Shown: in pieces, positions 13,051 through 24,922 of the stretch
Numbering within the stretch: the stretch's first letter is position 1
Layout: every line of letters starts with the position of its first letter
NCBI GenBank assembly: GCA_031308135.1
Contig: JAHLJT010009436.1
Coordinates: 222,747,977-222,811,976, forward strand
Source: Acheta domesticus
Lineage: Eukaryota > Arthropoda > Insecta > Orthoptera > Gryllidae
Reading direction: 5' to 3'
Length of the DNA: 64,000 bases
Made by a program: the position numbers and the translations under genes
Notes under the pieces: generated by a model
Databases searched by the model: none
What the model saw: only the letters and a program-made list of their open reading frames with translations
Told to the model about the DNA's origin: nothing

Positions 13051-13549
13051 AATTAATTTTAACAATGATAGTTAATTATTTATCATTTGGACTGTATAAT
13101 TATAAAGAACCTGTAACAAGTATTGTACCACAGTTTCTGGGTTGATGGCCCCCATCTCGATCAGGTTTTTCGTCCAGTTTCCCTGATCCTTGAGCAAATG
13201 CTGAGATGGTCCCTTGTTTTGCTTCTGGACATAAATGTAACTTCATTATTTGTGCACGTCTTCTGAATTTCAGTGGGAAATATAGTTATTCAAATTATCG
13301 TTTTTCATATTATCGCGGCAAAAAGTATTATTCTTTCATGAAGAACATGAGGGTTCAGGGCAGAAATTTATAGCTAATTTACCTTTGAAAATATATTTTA
13401 TTATATAGGAGCGAATATTTTGTCAACAAAACTCGAAAAAAAACTCTCTTTTCTGTATTCAAAATTCGACTAGAATATGGTTTAGGATAGAGACCACAGA
13501 ATTATGAAAACGTGCACAAAATTCACTTCTCCCCATAGCTCGTCATACG

Positions 13550-13592
13550 CAGTTTTTAACTGTTTTTGACGTAAATAAATAAATAAAAATCG
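13550..13592 (+). other. LINE 3' terminal hairpin plus (AAAT)n tail
   Basis: CAGTT-TTT-AACTG (13550-13562) forms a 5-bp stem, followed by tttttgacgt and a short AAAT repeat. Equivalent structures end four other copies in this window (20567-20612, 29648-29690, 43130-43162, 49575-49620). It probably serves as the RT recognition end. Confidence 0.65.
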
Positions 13593-13599
13593 AGAAATA

Positions 13600-15004
13600 A
13601 ACACACATTGTTTAATAACAACTTTGTCATGGTAACCAATTAAAATTCAAAATCACTGTCCCTCTTTGATTGAATACAACAGGTGGAAAAAAACACATTT
13701 GCGGGAATCATTACAATAATTCGAGAAAATTTTATAAAACAAAATATTTAGAAAACTTTTCAATTGACGCGATGGTATACTTTTCGTTTCAGTGCAATGC
13801 ATACTTTTCATTTTGTGTGTGATGAAACAACACCTACATTTTTCAGCATTATTTTGATTTTTGGGCCCCAAATATCGCGGCCGAAATCAAGCTTCTGGAA
13901 TATGGGAGAGAGTTGAACTCTTTCCTATTGTTGAGAATTTCGGCGAAAAATTTTCAATAGTGTTTGGGGAAAATTCGTTCGAACATTTCAGAAAATTTGC
14001 CAATTTTGTTCCTTTGTTATGGAGCACTTAAGGACATTTCAAAACCCTCATTGGAGATACTTTGAAGCTTATGTGTAAAGAAACGCACTAAACAATTAAA
14101 CACATCTATAATGTAAATTTTGACGGCGTGAGAGACAAATCAAAAAATTTGCATTTGTGTATTTTTTGAAAAAAAAACAACGTGTAGACCAGTATGACGT
14201 TTATGTTATCTAATAGAGTATATTTAGCATTATCTTCGCCAAAAGTTTAAAGAAAAAATTTAGCGCCGTTTTTGAGAAAATCATGTTTTTGTAATTTTTT
14301 AAAATTGCACATATTGCACGCAATATTTCGCGAAAACTACTTAAGTTTTGGAGAGAATGTATATGATCTTAAACAAAGATCTTGCTTTAGAAAACACATT
14401 TTATTTGAAGGAAAAATCTCTATCTTCAATTTTGTAGTTGGAGAAAGATGCCGAAAAAAATTCAAACTTTCACAATTTTCGAAAATTCAGAATTATCCGT
14501 GAAAATCGGACCTATGCCATCTTAATAAGTGTATTTTCCTCTATTCTTACAAGAAATTTAAAGAAAAAAATTTGGAGCCTTTTTTGAGAAAAGTTTGAAA
14601 ATGTCAGGGGGGGGGCTTCATGTAAAGTACCCCCAAATTTTGAAGAATCTTTTCCAAAATCTCAAAGCTTCGACTAGAATCAGATCGACCGGGAAATATC
14701 CATTTTGGAAGAAATCGTACGTATGATTTAGGCGCTAGCAGTGTTCACAGACGGACAGACGGACGTTTTCCTTTCAATTGGTTTTTCGATATCAAGGACC
14801 CACAAAAGAGGGTTTCTGGCTACACCACGTGTTAGGGGATTTTTTTTTTTAATTAGCAACCTGTTTTATCCACTTAGCCGTTTTCACGGCCCGGCAATTA
14901 TTTTTTTCCGCCGAAAATTGTCCATTTTTTCGCGCATCATTACATAACTTTCCCTATACTACGTATATCACTCCGTGTATACGTACGTATACGGGAAAGT
15001 AAAA
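13600..15004 (+). mobile_element. FB foldback element, copy b (right half)
   Basis: Clear homology to the reference FB copy at 59.8-60.56 kb runs from about 14095 (gacggcgtgagagacaaatc) through ctctatcttcaattttgtag, the ggggggcttcatgtaaagtac tract, the cagacggacagacggacg run and tcaaggacccacaaaag. It ends in tttccctatactacgtatatcactccgt and the palindromic gtatacgtacgtatac (near 14976-14994). 13600-14090 is weakly similar or flanking sequence. Noncoding. Confidence 0.65.
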
Positions 15005-15116
15005 ACGTTTCCTCTCCTGGACTTAACAGCACTGTGTCTTGTGGCTATTACTACATGAGAGTAGGAGACGCTGAGAATTGCTCTTCAAACCGACTTCGAG
15101 TTTTTGTGTGGCTTAA

Positions 15117-16089
15117 CGTTTAATTACTCGCGCTGGCGCACTGAGTACGCCAGTCGCATTCTTTTGGTTCCTGACGACAATACGTGCATGATATTGCATT
15201 ATCTCTTCCTTTAACCTTTCTTCTGAGTTTCTTTAACGGTTTGAATTCGTGTTTCAACTACTCCGTTGCAAATCGTGGGAGTGAGCTAGCTGAATTCTGT
15301 CTAAAACGTTTTCGGCGCACTGTGTGCGCACCCCGAGTAATAGAGTAAATGCATAAAAGAATCATTTCTTTTCAATGTAGACTGTGTAGAAATCAATTAT
15401 TACGTAGGATGGTATGAAATATAGATAAAATATGTTATATAAAATATTGATATGTATTTTTATAACCACTCGTTCACATTGCCTTTATTTCTGGCAGAAC
15501 GCGACGGAACGGCGTGATGTTACCTCAGGAACTAGCTAGGAAAACAAACAAACAAATAAAAATCAGGGGAATAACACTTGGCAACTTCGATTTTTAGTTC
15601 GACCAACTCAAAATTAAATAATTGTTCATTTCATTGTACGATTTCCACGAATGTAATAAAATTATTAGTAAATACAAGAAAATATATGGCTCTAATTTTT
15701 TAATTTTCTATTATCCTAGATTCATTGCTACCAGTGTTATTGTTATTAAGATGTTTATAATTATTATATTATAAATATATTATTATTTCTAGTGAATTAA
15801 TTAATTTGGGGCGCGCTCCGTGACCTGAAACTTTACAATAAGCCTTGCGCAGCAACTGTATGCCTTATTTAGAGGCATACAATACATTTCGTATTGTAAA
15901 TTTCATATATACCATATAATTAACACCAAATATTGATTTATGCAATAAGTTTTCATTTTTCTTAATAAATAACACTAATTTATCGCAATTATTGTTTGTG
16001 TTATTGCATAAACAATCGTTTCTTTGTTGGCGCACTCAGTGCGCCGCGCGAGTAATTACGTGTCTGAAATAGACGCGAGTAATTAAAGG
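15117..16089. mobile_element. piggyBac-type MITE, 973 bp
   Basis: Flanked by TTAA on both sides (15113-15116 and 16090-16093), the piggyBac target. Terminal inverted repeats are CGTTTAATTACTCGCG at the left and CCTTTAATTACTCGCG (reverse complement) at the right. Subterminal GC-rich palindromes, ggcgcactgagtacgcc near 15135 and ggcgcactcagtgcgcc near 16029, sit inside both ends. No transposase frame is present, so it would need a partner enzyme. Confidence 0.75.
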
Positions 16090-16093
16090 TTAA

Positions 16094-16782
16094 GTAGCAT
16101 GCGCAGTTTTAAACTCAATCAAAATAAATTTCCTGATAAATAAGAACAACATATTATACATTTTCCCTTACTCACTGAAGCAAATATGTTATTCGGTATT
16201 CCATTCAAAAGATACAATGTGTGAAGAGGACATTCCTCCCTTCTTTTCTGAGACACCACCATTGTTCGAATTACAGCTTCGTTGCTACTAGTTCCACCAA
16301 CTCTAACGCGGCAGTTAAGTGTAAGTCGGGCTCACTGCGAGAAGAGGGGACGATCCGGCAATATATCCAGTAACGTGAGCGATTATTTTGATGCTCATTA
16401 GTGCTACATCGTGTATGGGACACGGTCGGTGAGAAACATGTAGAAAGTATTCGCATCTGTTGACTAATTTCTGTTTGGACTGCCTAATAGTTTTGTCATG
16501 CCTGTAACTGGAGAATGTTCTCATGAAAGCAATGTGTTTTGTAGTTAGAATGCAAAAATATACAAATACACTTCAAACTTTCTATTGAAGTAAATATCAT
16601 TGACAAGGATTATTCTTTAGTTAAAAATCATTCTATTGCGAATTTTGTAGAAAGTGTGTTGAAAGTGAAAAGCAGGGGCGTTTTGATACTGTAGTCAGCG
16701 GCTGTGAGCTGTCCGTGCATGGACTCACTTTGAATATCTAAGAATGCCTATTTATATTATCCAAGGACTCAAGGAGGTTATA
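16094..16782. other. No supported feature
   Basis: Mixed-composition sequence between the piggyBac MITE and the LTR element. Short minus-strand frames at 16271-16524 have no recognisable content. Confidence 0.45.
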
Positions 16783-16915
16783 ATATATGAAGATGGCATG
16801 GCCGTTGCGGAAAATGAAGCCAGCCCCTTGCAAGCTCGGCTAGGCTACCTGCTAAACAGTTTTCTCCAAAAGCCTGAAATCCATCTTTCCACTCTTGTAT
16901 TTTCTTTATTCATAT
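16783..16915 (+). repeat. R repeat (5' part of repeat B) upstream of the LTR element
   Basis: aatatatgaagatggcatgg, then ttgcggaaaatgaagccagc and tctccaaaagcctgaaatcc, nearly repeats 19408-19557 in the same orientation and overlaps in content with window positions 1-80. It abuts the 5' LTR directly. Confidence 0.65.
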
Positions 16916-17555
16916 TGTAACGAGTCAATATGTCACGGAGTACATACATATACAGAAGGTATTCTTGTATGGGTACGGCCGCCTGGGGCTGATGTATTTA
17001 ATAGCAAGGCAACAGATATATTGCTCAAAAGAAATGGAATCAACAAACAGATGGAAAGTGAACGTCTCATTTAAAGAAATGATTTATGGACTGATGGATG
17101 ACTGAAAGGCTACATGTAATGTGAGACGTGGTACATTTTCTGTCATAGGGAAGTTAACCCTTCCTTATGACAAGGAATGTATGTATTGGAGAAGCGTGAA
17201 GATTTGCAGTACGAACGATGTTTCATTGACTTGTAGATGTGGGCAGGAAGGTGAATATTTGTGAACACGAACAATCAAAGAACTGTTAAGATTAGACTTG
17301 TTTTTTCCTCTCTAGATATTTGTGTAAAGTCGTTTTCATTTTTTATTATTGTTTAATTTTCAGTTATTGTTTAAATATTTCTTATTTTATTTTGAAAATT
17401 TGGAATTGTTTTTGTCAACATAATTAAACGGTAAGTTGCCACTCTTCAGATAAGCGGTGTATGCCGTTGAATCATCGGCCCTTACAAATAAAATGGATGA
17501 TTCTATTTTTTTAATGAACTTAATTCAGTTAAAAAAAAAAATTAGAACCCTCACA
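16916..17555 (+). repeat. 5' LTR, about 640 bp
   Basis: Begins TGTAACGAGTCAATATGTCA and ends in ...CCTCACA, the usual TG...CA boundary, five bases before the primer-binding site. The first 325 bases match 19081-19405 closely. AATAAA occurs near 17487, compatible with an R/U5 processing signal, but U3/R/U5 limits are not resolved. Confidence 0.7.
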
Positions 17556-17559
17556 TTTT

Positions 17560-17571
17560 TGGCGCCCGAAC
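17560..17571 (+). other. Primer-binding site, tRNA-Lys type
   Basis: TGGCGCCCGAAC matches the 12 terminal bases of the classic lysine-tRNA primer site used by many retroelements; the following acagggat is close to the usual extension. Its position just 3' of the LTR fixes orientation and LTR end. Confidence 0.75.
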
Positions 17572-17714
17572 ACAGGGATGATTTAAAATTCTACTAAATT
17601 TTGACACGTTTTCGGTTGTTTTAAAAAGAATTTTAATTTGAATAAATTGCTGGTAAACGTACTATTTTATATTATATTGAAAACAATTTCAAGACGGAGG
17701 CTAGAAGTAAAACC

Positions 17715-18752
17715 ATGGCACAACGGACTGGAGAAAATACGAACGAACTCGTGAAAGCACATTCTAATAAAGATTCAGAAAGAACGGAGAGTAACATTGA
17801 GGAGGTGAGTCATTGTGTTGAGGAAATTGTAAGCCTAGAAAGAAACGAACAGAATGAAGTAGAACTGGGGAATAATGTTGATAATGTTAGTGGTCAAATG
17901 TCTGCGCTTATTAATGGCGGTAATAATGGAGATATGTTAAAATTATTGTTACATGAAATTCAAAAATTGGGTCATATACATAATTTAATTGAAAAGGTAG
18001 ATAGAGTGAACGAAAATCTATAGAGTAATTCCCACGATTTGAATCCAAAAGTAAATGAAATCGAATTAAATGATCAACATCTGTGTCAGGAATTAGATCG
18101 AAATCTTTTGGAACCTGAAGTTATAGTGTATGACCAATCGTATAATGAGAATACAGAAATACATAGTAATCAGGTAAATTTTAAAGAAGATATTGAAATT
18201 TTAAGGGAAGCAATAGTTCCGGATGTCAATTTAATTAATGAAAGAGTTGAGAAAAATCAACGACAATCACGGGAGGTTACTAAATACGATTTAGAAGCAT
18301 TAGGAAATTTATCCGACAAAATAAATTTAAAAATGAATTTCTTATTCGAAAGACAGGGAAAGTATAATAACAAATCTATGAAAGATTTTGCCTTTCAGAA
18401 ATATACAGCATTAAATGTATATGGAGAATTGATTAATGAGCCCGAAATAATTAGAATTATTAGTAAACAATTACCTATTGTTTTTGAGTACTTCTTAGAC
18501 AGTACGTCAAGCGGGAGTATTAAAATATTGAGTATGTTAGGAAAATTTAATAAATTTATCTTTAATCGTATTGATAAAATTAATATGAACTCCATGTATC
18601 GTAATCAGTATTTTCAAGCTCTATCTAGGGATAATACAAGAGATATGAAAGGAAATGGCAGAAATTGTAATAAAAATAGCAGAAATGGACATATACAAGA
18701 GAATTTTATAAACTTTGAAGCAATACTTAATTTTTATCCTGGGGGAAACTAA
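17715..18752 (+). pseudogene. Gag-like ORF with one internal stop
   Basis: Starts ATG after a 140-base leader. It reads 102 codons to TAG (18021-18023), then continues in the same frame to 18752, 345 codons in total if the stop is ignored. The protein is acidic and glutamine/asparagine-rich at the N-terminus. It is helical with a leucine-rich middle (about residues 210-300) and ends with an asparagine/glycine-rich basic stretch (NGRNCNKNSRNGH) that is not a CCHC knuckle. I assign gag only by position between primer site and 3' LTR. No sequence family was recognised, so it could also be a captured or novel structural protein. Confidence 0.5.
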
Positions 18753-19080
18753 ATACAATCAAGGATGTAAATATGTTGCATAAAGATTATTAAGAAATTG
18801 GTATTAAAAATTGTATTTAGTTGAATTTTCAAGCAACTTTGAGCATGATTTTAAATTACTGTGATTTTTACAAGTTTTTTTCGAATCTTCGCTGACCCGT
18901 CTAAAATTATAGCCATTTAAAAATGTTTGTACTTTATAAAACACTTCTGCTCAAACAATAGGGACTTGTAATGTGAAAACTTAAAACTGTATAAAATATT
19001 AAATCACTTGTAAATATTATGATATAGATTTTTGTTGATAATTTTATTTGTAAAATAACAACAATTGTGGTGGGGAAGAA

Positions 19081-19405
19081 TTGAAACGAGTCAATATGTC
19101 ATGGAGTATATAAATATACAGAAGGTATTCTTGTAAGGGCATGGTCGCCTGGGGCTGATGTATTTAACAACAAGGCAACAGATATATTACTCAAAAGAAA
19201 TGGAATCATCAAGCAGACAGAAAGTGAACGTGTCAGTGAAAGAAATGATTTAAGGACTGATGGATGATTGAAAGGCTATATGTAATGTACATTTTCAGTC
19301 ATAAGGAAGGGTTTAAGTACCGACAAGGAATATATGTATTGGAGAAGCGTGAAGATTTGCAATACGGACGGTGTTTCATTGACTTGTGGATGTGGGCCGG
19401 AAGGT
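19081..19405 (+). repeat. Truncated 3' LTR
   Basis: Matches the first half of the 5' LTR (acgagtcaatatgtca, ttcttgta, gcctggggctgatgtattt, ggagaagcgtgaagatttgc) with scattered substitutions and a short deletion near 19289. It breaks off at ggaaggtgaa, where the R repeat begins. The divergence of the two LTRs indicates an old insertion. Confidence 0.7.
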
Positions 19406-19740
19406 GAAATATATGAAGGTGGCATGGCCGACCTTTCCCATTGCGGAAAATGAAGCCAGCCCCTTGCAAGCTCGGCTAGGCCACCCGTAAACCGTTTTCT
19501 CCAAAAGCCTGAAATCCACCTTTCCACCCTTGTATTTTCTTTATCCATATATTGACATTTCAATAAGGATGTTGATATTAGAGTTATTTGTAATTAACAG
19601 ACAGAAATATTCAGGGAATAGCAAAACAGACCTGGGAATATGAAACATTCCCAAATTCATTATGTGGCAGAGGAAATATTTTAAAAAATTATTTCATTTA
19701 TTGTGTGAAGCTGAAAGGAATTTAATTTATTGATAACATG
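19406..19740 (+). repeat. Second R repeat continuing into repeat B
   Basis: R sequence (atatatgaaggtggcatgg ... cctgaaatccacctttcc) followed by about 180 bases resembling window positions 75-290 (cagaaatat, gcaaaacaaac, tgtggcaggg). Unlike the upstream R copy, it runs on into repeat B. Confidence 0.5.
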
Positions 19741-19947
19741 TATTCTTGAAAGAGAATTGCGCAAGGATCATTCCGAAAGTGTAGTATTCAATATAAATGG
19801 AACTGAAACTAATGTCAAAAATTGACTTATTGTGAAAACTGCTAATCATGTTCTAAATTGACATAATGTAATTAATAGTTTGTCTATCTGGAAGGGACAT
19901 GAAAATTGAAAAATTCTGTAAGAAAATGGTAACAAATTGCCAGAGTA

Positions 19948-20565
19948 AATCCAACTAGTGGTGCTACAGAATGGCACAGACTTTCCCGTATTAGTTTTCT
20001 ATTTCCTTCGGTCTTGGCTAGCTATTCGGAATTGCCACATACTCTTGCCAGCTGCCATCATTGCACAAACTACATTTTTTGACATTTTCTTAATTTTTCG
20101 GTTTCTTAATGGAAGAACGGAAATATTCATTTTAGAATATTAAAGAACACAAAACCTAGTCCTAAAAGGCAATTTTCTCTTAAAAATGTGTGCCGTTTTA
20201 AAGAAAATGGTGTTTTACTGCTACAAAAAATGCGAAATTTGAAGCTCGTTTTCACAGAAACTTTTTGAGTCTTCAAATTACTTTATTTGAAGTCATTTGA
20301 AGCACTTATACTCACAAATGTAATAATGTTTACAAATTGCTGGCAAAGTGCATATTACAGATGTGAGAGATCTTTCAAAAAATTACATTTATGTAATTAA
20401 AAAAAAAAAACAACAAAAAAATACCTCAAAATAAACCTTACGCCATATCAAAGAGTGCATTTAGCACAATCCGATCGAAAAGTTTGAAGAAATTTTTTGT
20501 AGCCATTTAAAAGAACATGGCGTTTGAGCGTTTCTGAAAATGCGGAATTTTGAGCTAGTTTTGAC
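19948..20565 (+). mobile_element. FB foldback element, copy c, left arm (first part)
   Basis: Starts ctagtggtgctacagaatgg, as at 50127 and (diverged) 59130, and follows the FB left module to gagctagttttgac. It is then interrupted by the (ATTT)n tail of a minus-strand LINE. The arm resumes at about 27608. Confidence 0.7.
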
Positions 20566-20566
20566 A

Positions 20567-20612
20567 TATTTATTTATTTATTTATTTATTTGTCAAAAAA
20601 CAGTAAAAACTG
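20567..20612 (-). other. LINE 3' terminal hairpin and (AAAT)n tail
   Basis: On the minus strand: gtcatata-CAGTttttACTG-ttttttgac followed by an AAAT repeat. A second subfamily of the 3' end seen at 13.55 kb; the same form occurs at 43130-43162. Confidence 0.65.
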
Positions 20613-21039
20613 TATATGACGTGTGGGGAAAGAAATTTATCTGCGCACATTTTCTTGAGGGCCAGAATAACAAAAAAAAAAAAAAAGCAAAAATGAATTT
20701 AGAAAATAATTATTTTAGAAAATAAAGATATTTGAAAAATGTTTGTTCCCGAGTTATAGAAAATCAATTTTTAACTGTAAATGAACTACAAGCAAAAGGA
20801 GTGCTCAACAAAACGTGCGCACAGTGAAGCTACATTTACGTCCAGAAGCAAAACAAGGGGCCATCTCAGCATTTGCTCAATGGATCAGGGAAACTGGACA
20901 AAAACCTGATCGACATGGGGGTCATTGACCCGAAGCTGAAGTACATTACTTGTTACAGGCGTATTAAATATTTTTTTAAATGTATACAATGCAAACATAA
21001 ACTAATTCATTATATATCTTTGTTTTGTTACATTAAACA

Positions 21040-22852
21040 TTATTTTTCTTTTTCACGATCAGTATAGTCTCTAATTGTATAGAAACAGTTTTGCAGCAGA
21101 AAAGATTTTACTTTTAACTTAAATTTGTGTACCGACTTTAATTGTTTTATGTCATCTGGCAATGCGTTGTAAAGTAACGTACATGTATTGTATGTTGATT
21201 TCTTGTACTGAGCTGTTGATACTGACACTTGATGCACGTGATTTCTGCGGCGTGTGTTGTAATTATAAATATCAATATTGCATGAAAATATGTTCCCTCC
21301 GTTAAGTAGGTCATTTTTGACAAATATTACAGATTCGTAAATAAATAGACAAGGCAATGGTAGGATTCCCAGCTCAATGAAAAGAGGCTTGCAGGAATCA
21401 CGTGGAAGGCATTTTTTCATTATTCGAATAATTTTCTTTTGCAATCTGAAGGTCTGAATACTACAGGATGAGCTTCCCCAGAATATTATGCCATATCTCA
21501 GGCGGGAATGCACATTTGCAAAATAAACGCAACGAGCTGCATGAAGGCTGACAGAATTTGAAAGAATTCTGAATGCATAGCATAATGAACTTAATTTAGT
21601 GTTTAATTCTGTTATATGTACATTCCATTTGAGGTTTGATTGAATTGAAAGACCTAAAAATTTTGTTGCCTCAACATCAGCTAATTGCATATTGTTCATT
21701 TTCAATGGAACATGCGATTTCCGATTTGAGATGCAAAAATGCATTGAAACAGTTTTTCTTTCGTTAACAATTAATTTGTTATTATTAAACCAATTTGAAA
21801 CTTCTGAAATTGTACTATTTACTGCTTCTTTTTTGCAAAGAACATTCGTGTCATCAGCAAACAGAACCGTTCTTCCATTTTTAATAGACGAGGGCATATC
21901 GTTTACATATAACAGAAAAGAGATAGGACCTAAGATCGAACCTTGCGGGACCCCATGCACAATTGGCAAAGAATTGGAAATATAAGTATGTAATGTCCTT
22001 TCCTGCCAGTATGGTATTTCTACTCTTTGAGTCCGATGTTTAAGGTAAGAAGTTATCCAATCTAGGGCAATACCACGAATTCCATACGAAGGTAATTTTG
22101 AGAGCAAGATCTTATGGTCAATAACGTCAAAAGCTTTCGAGAGATCTAAGAATATTCCAATGGGTACTTCATTTTGGTCTATTGATGAAGCAACATCTTT
22201 GAGAAAAGAAAAAATGGCAGTTTCCGTAGATTTTGATTTTCTAAAACCGTGTTGTGAGTCTGAAAACGCTTTGTTTTTCTGAGAAAAGTTTCCATTCGTA
22301 AGTAGAAAAGCCTTTCTAATATTTTTGAGAAAACTGACAAAAGAGAAATGGGCCGGTAATTTTGAATATCATTTTTGTTCCCTTTTTAAAAAGTGGCTTA
22401 ATTTTTGCTGTTTTGAAAATATCTGGAAATATTCCTGTACATAAAGAAGCATTGAAAATGTGAGTTAACGGATGTATAAAGGCAGGTGCACAAGTTTTTA
22501 ATAAACAATCCGGAAATTCATCTAAACCAGATGAATATTTATTTTTTAGTTTACTGACTATTCTGAGGATTTCGTTGGGAGAAGTTTCGGGAATAAACAT
22601 CGTATCTGAAATTTTTTGGGAAGTGTAAATGTTGAATTTTGTGATTTTAGTCCCTTCGTGAGATCAGACGCAATTCTGGAAAAGTTTGTTGAAGAGATTG
22701 GCAACTTTTTCCGGATTACTCGTTTCTCTTTCATTATCCTTTAAAATAACATTCTCTACAAGGTATCGAGATGATGTGGTTGTATTTTTTACGATATCCC
22801 ACATTGCTTTAGTTTTGTTACTAGCGCTCAAAATGTCCTGACTATTTTTCAT
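21040..22852 (-). pseudogene. Reverse transcriptase of the nested CR1-like LINE
   Basis: Three open segments (22852-22664, 22600-22316, 22107-21040) form one RT when frames are joined. N-terminal: AMWDIVKNTT and LKNKYSSGLDEFPDCLLKTC. Middle: ICRPISLL-type block degraded. C-terminal: GVPQGSILGPISFLLYVNDM, VLFADDTNVL and a tail ending FLLQNCFYTIRDYTD. It aligns along its length with the protein at 11281-13050. Frameshifts near 22640, 22330 and 22110 and the lost region between them show that it is dead. Confidence 0.8.
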
Positions 22853-23323
22853 TATTTTTGCCTGAACTATTACTTTTCTTAAAATTCTTTTATATTCTCG
22901 GAAGTATATATGGAAACCGGGTGATACGTTATGATGTTTAGAAATAAAGTAAAGCGTACGTTTGTTTTTACACGATGTTCTAATTCCTTGTGTGATCCAA
23001 GTATTACTTTTGCTTGAAATGTTTAATTTTCTCTTTTTAAGAGGAAAGCACGCGTTAAAATGAATTGAAAGCTGGAGAAAAATAAATTATATTTTTCATT
23101 TGTGTCAACAGCGTTATAAACTTCGTCCCATGATTCCTTCATCAAGTAGTCCGTAAATAATTTATATTAACTTTAGTGAATGCTCTGCACATGCGTGTAT
23201 TATTTATCGTGTCAGTGTTTATGTTCCTAGTAATTGTAAGAATTTGTGCATCGTGGTCACTGTATCCTAGATTATTCGTTATTATTTCATATGTAGTTGT
23301 GGTTTTGTTAATTATAATTTGAT

Positions 23324-23912
23324 CTAATGCTTTTGTGATTTAAGCGTATTCCGTGTAGGTACATTCACTGTAATGTCTAAATTAAAAGAATGAAGTAAAT
23401 TGAGAAACTTCTCTTTTTCGTGGGATTCGCTCAGAAAATCAATATTGAAATCTCCACATACAACAATGGATTTAAAAGAGAGTTTACTAATTTTGTTCAG
23501 AATTATCTCTAGATTTTCCAAGAAAGTGAAATAATCTGAAGCTCGCTTTGTTGGAGGTCTGTAAATGCAAAGTAAGATAATTTTGAGCGTAGTAAGATGT
23601 ACTACTGTTGTTTCAAAAACTTTTTCAACTGCATATAAATTGAATTCTGACAAGAAGGTAGAATCAATATAATTTCTTATGTAAATACACGAACCTCCGT
23701 AAGCAAGGCCCTTATTTGATTCCTTCGCTCTGCAATACGATCCTGCAAGGTAAAAGCTAGGAATTTGGAGTGTGTTTATATCATTTTGAGACAACCAATG
23801 TTCTCTAAAGCAAAAAAACATCTATTTGTCTTAGATCACATTGTAATGCTGCCTCGATAAATTCAATTTTATTTGAAAGAGATTGCACATTATGATGCAT
23901 TATTCGAATCTT
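23324..23912 (-). pseudogene. APE-type endonuclease domain of the nested LINE
   Basis: The domain starts RIMHHNVQSLSNKIEFIEA (about 23912), where APE endonucleases carry an H/N..S..NK block. A shift in a poly-T run near 23822 leads into CFREHWLSQNDI, matching the catalytic T/x-E-x-W-L block. AYGGSCIYIRN, LLCIYRPPTK and the VVCGDFNIDFL metal-binding block follow. The catalytic E and the GDFN box are present; the downstream H-box region is lost after 23324. It lies directly upstream of the RT, as in CR1-like ORF2. Confidence 0.75.
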
Positions 23913-24008
23913 TGCATGTACCTACACGGATGTTTTTCTGCTGCATCTGACTGTAGTTGCTATTTATTTATTTCAGTTTTACCTCGAGTGCGTGGTCGAA
24001 GGAAGTAT

Positions 24009-24822
24009 CGTGTCCCATCAGTGACAAGAGGTGAGGAAGGAGGGGTGACAGATGTAGAGGATGAATAGTGGGAAAGGTAATACACGGATTAGTTCAGGGG
24101 ATAAGGTAATTGGGTCCAAAGGGGTCCCAGGGGATGGAAGAGAACTAGAGAGATGTGGGTGGGGATGGGTCTTGGGCAGGACACTGCCAAGTTTGTGAAA
24201 TGATGTGTTTTGCAAGCTCACTACGAGTGCATGTTTTCCGACAAGGTTCAGGTGAAGACCATGTCGGGTGAAGTGTTTTTCTGAGAGAAAGTTTAGCTCA
24301 AACAATTTAACATGTGTGTCTCTCAGATGCAGTTTTCAATTGGTTTGTTTGCGTGACTAATTTCTTTGCATAGTGTGGGCTTGTTGTACCAGAAGGGCAG
24401 AGTCGAGACTACAATGTTCGTGTTTTGGGCGGCACGTTGTAATTTGTCAACATGTTCTTCAGGCGTAAAGTGACCACCCAAATTAATGTCATTCTGCCCT
24501 CCTATGATGATTTACAGTATCCCGTTTGGTGAGGGTTTTTGTGTGCGTGTCCAACTCATGGTCACGTCGGCAAACCTCCCGTTAGGTTTAAACACACACA
24601 TGGCAGAGAAATTGGTTGGGAGTTTCTCACTGAGCAGGGAGGAGATTTGTCGCCCATGGCTATCTGCTAAAATGAGTACCTTTTGATGGGCTCAGTGGGA
24701 ATGTCCTTGTTTTCTGGTGAGCTAGTTTGCGCAACTCTACGTGTCTTTGTTACTTTGCGCTTGCTAGCCTGTTTGCGTTGGTTTGTGAATGGACGTGTCG
24801 ATAATGGTGGGGGTGGGAGGAT
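24009..24822 (-). pseudogene. Esterase (SGNH) domain segment, copy 1, next to the gap
   Basis: In shifting minus-strand frames I read LADSHGR-like sequence near the gap, then KRDT..IIIGGQNDINLGGHF (about 24515) and HFTRHGLHLNLVGKHALV (about 24270). These correspond to the serine, asparagine and histidine blocks of SGNH hydrolases. Esterase domains are known in ORF1 of CR1-like elements. This segment joins directly to the APE domain and ends exactly at the Ns. Confidence 0.7.
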
Positions 24823-24922
24823 NNNNNNNNNNNNNNNNNNNNNNNNNNNNNNNNNNNNNNNNNNNNNNNNNNNNNNNNNNNNNNNNNNNNNNNNNNNNNN
24901 NNNNNNNNNNNNNNNNNNNNNN
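24823..24922. other. Assembly gap, 100 N
   Basis: Exactly 100 N characters, a conventional scaffold gap of unknown true size. It is flanked by two near-identical copies of an 800-base segment, so the join is suspect. Confidence 0.99.

Larger units (their letters stand above)
11209..13592 (+). mobile_element. CR1-like (CR1/L2/Daphne group) LINE, 5'-truncated
   Basis: The element keeps only the RT part of ORF2, a roughly 500-base 3' UTR and an intact 3' terminus. Its 5' break lies near 11210-11235, where homology to the longer minus-strand copy at 20.6-27.6 kb starts. The 3' UTR shares the block around 13140-13260 (ccccatctcgatcagg, agcaaatgctgagatgg) with the copies at 20.8 and 43.4 kb. It ends in a small hairpin and an (AAAT)n tail at 13550-13590. 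Truncation at the 5' end with an intact 3' end is typical of target-primed reverse transcription. Confidence 0.8.
16916..19405 (+). mobile_element. Non-autonomous LTR retrotransposon (gag-like ORF only)
   Basis: Contains a 5' LTR (16916-17555), a tRNA-Lys-type primer site, one gag-like reading frame and a shortened 3' LTR (19081-19405). The interior is only about 1.5 kb and has no protease, RT, RNase H or integrase motifs. The element therefore lacked pol when it moved or has lost it. The 3' LTR stops at ggaaggtgaa and is replaced by a second R repeat, so element ends and target duplication cannot be checked. Confidence 0.7.
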
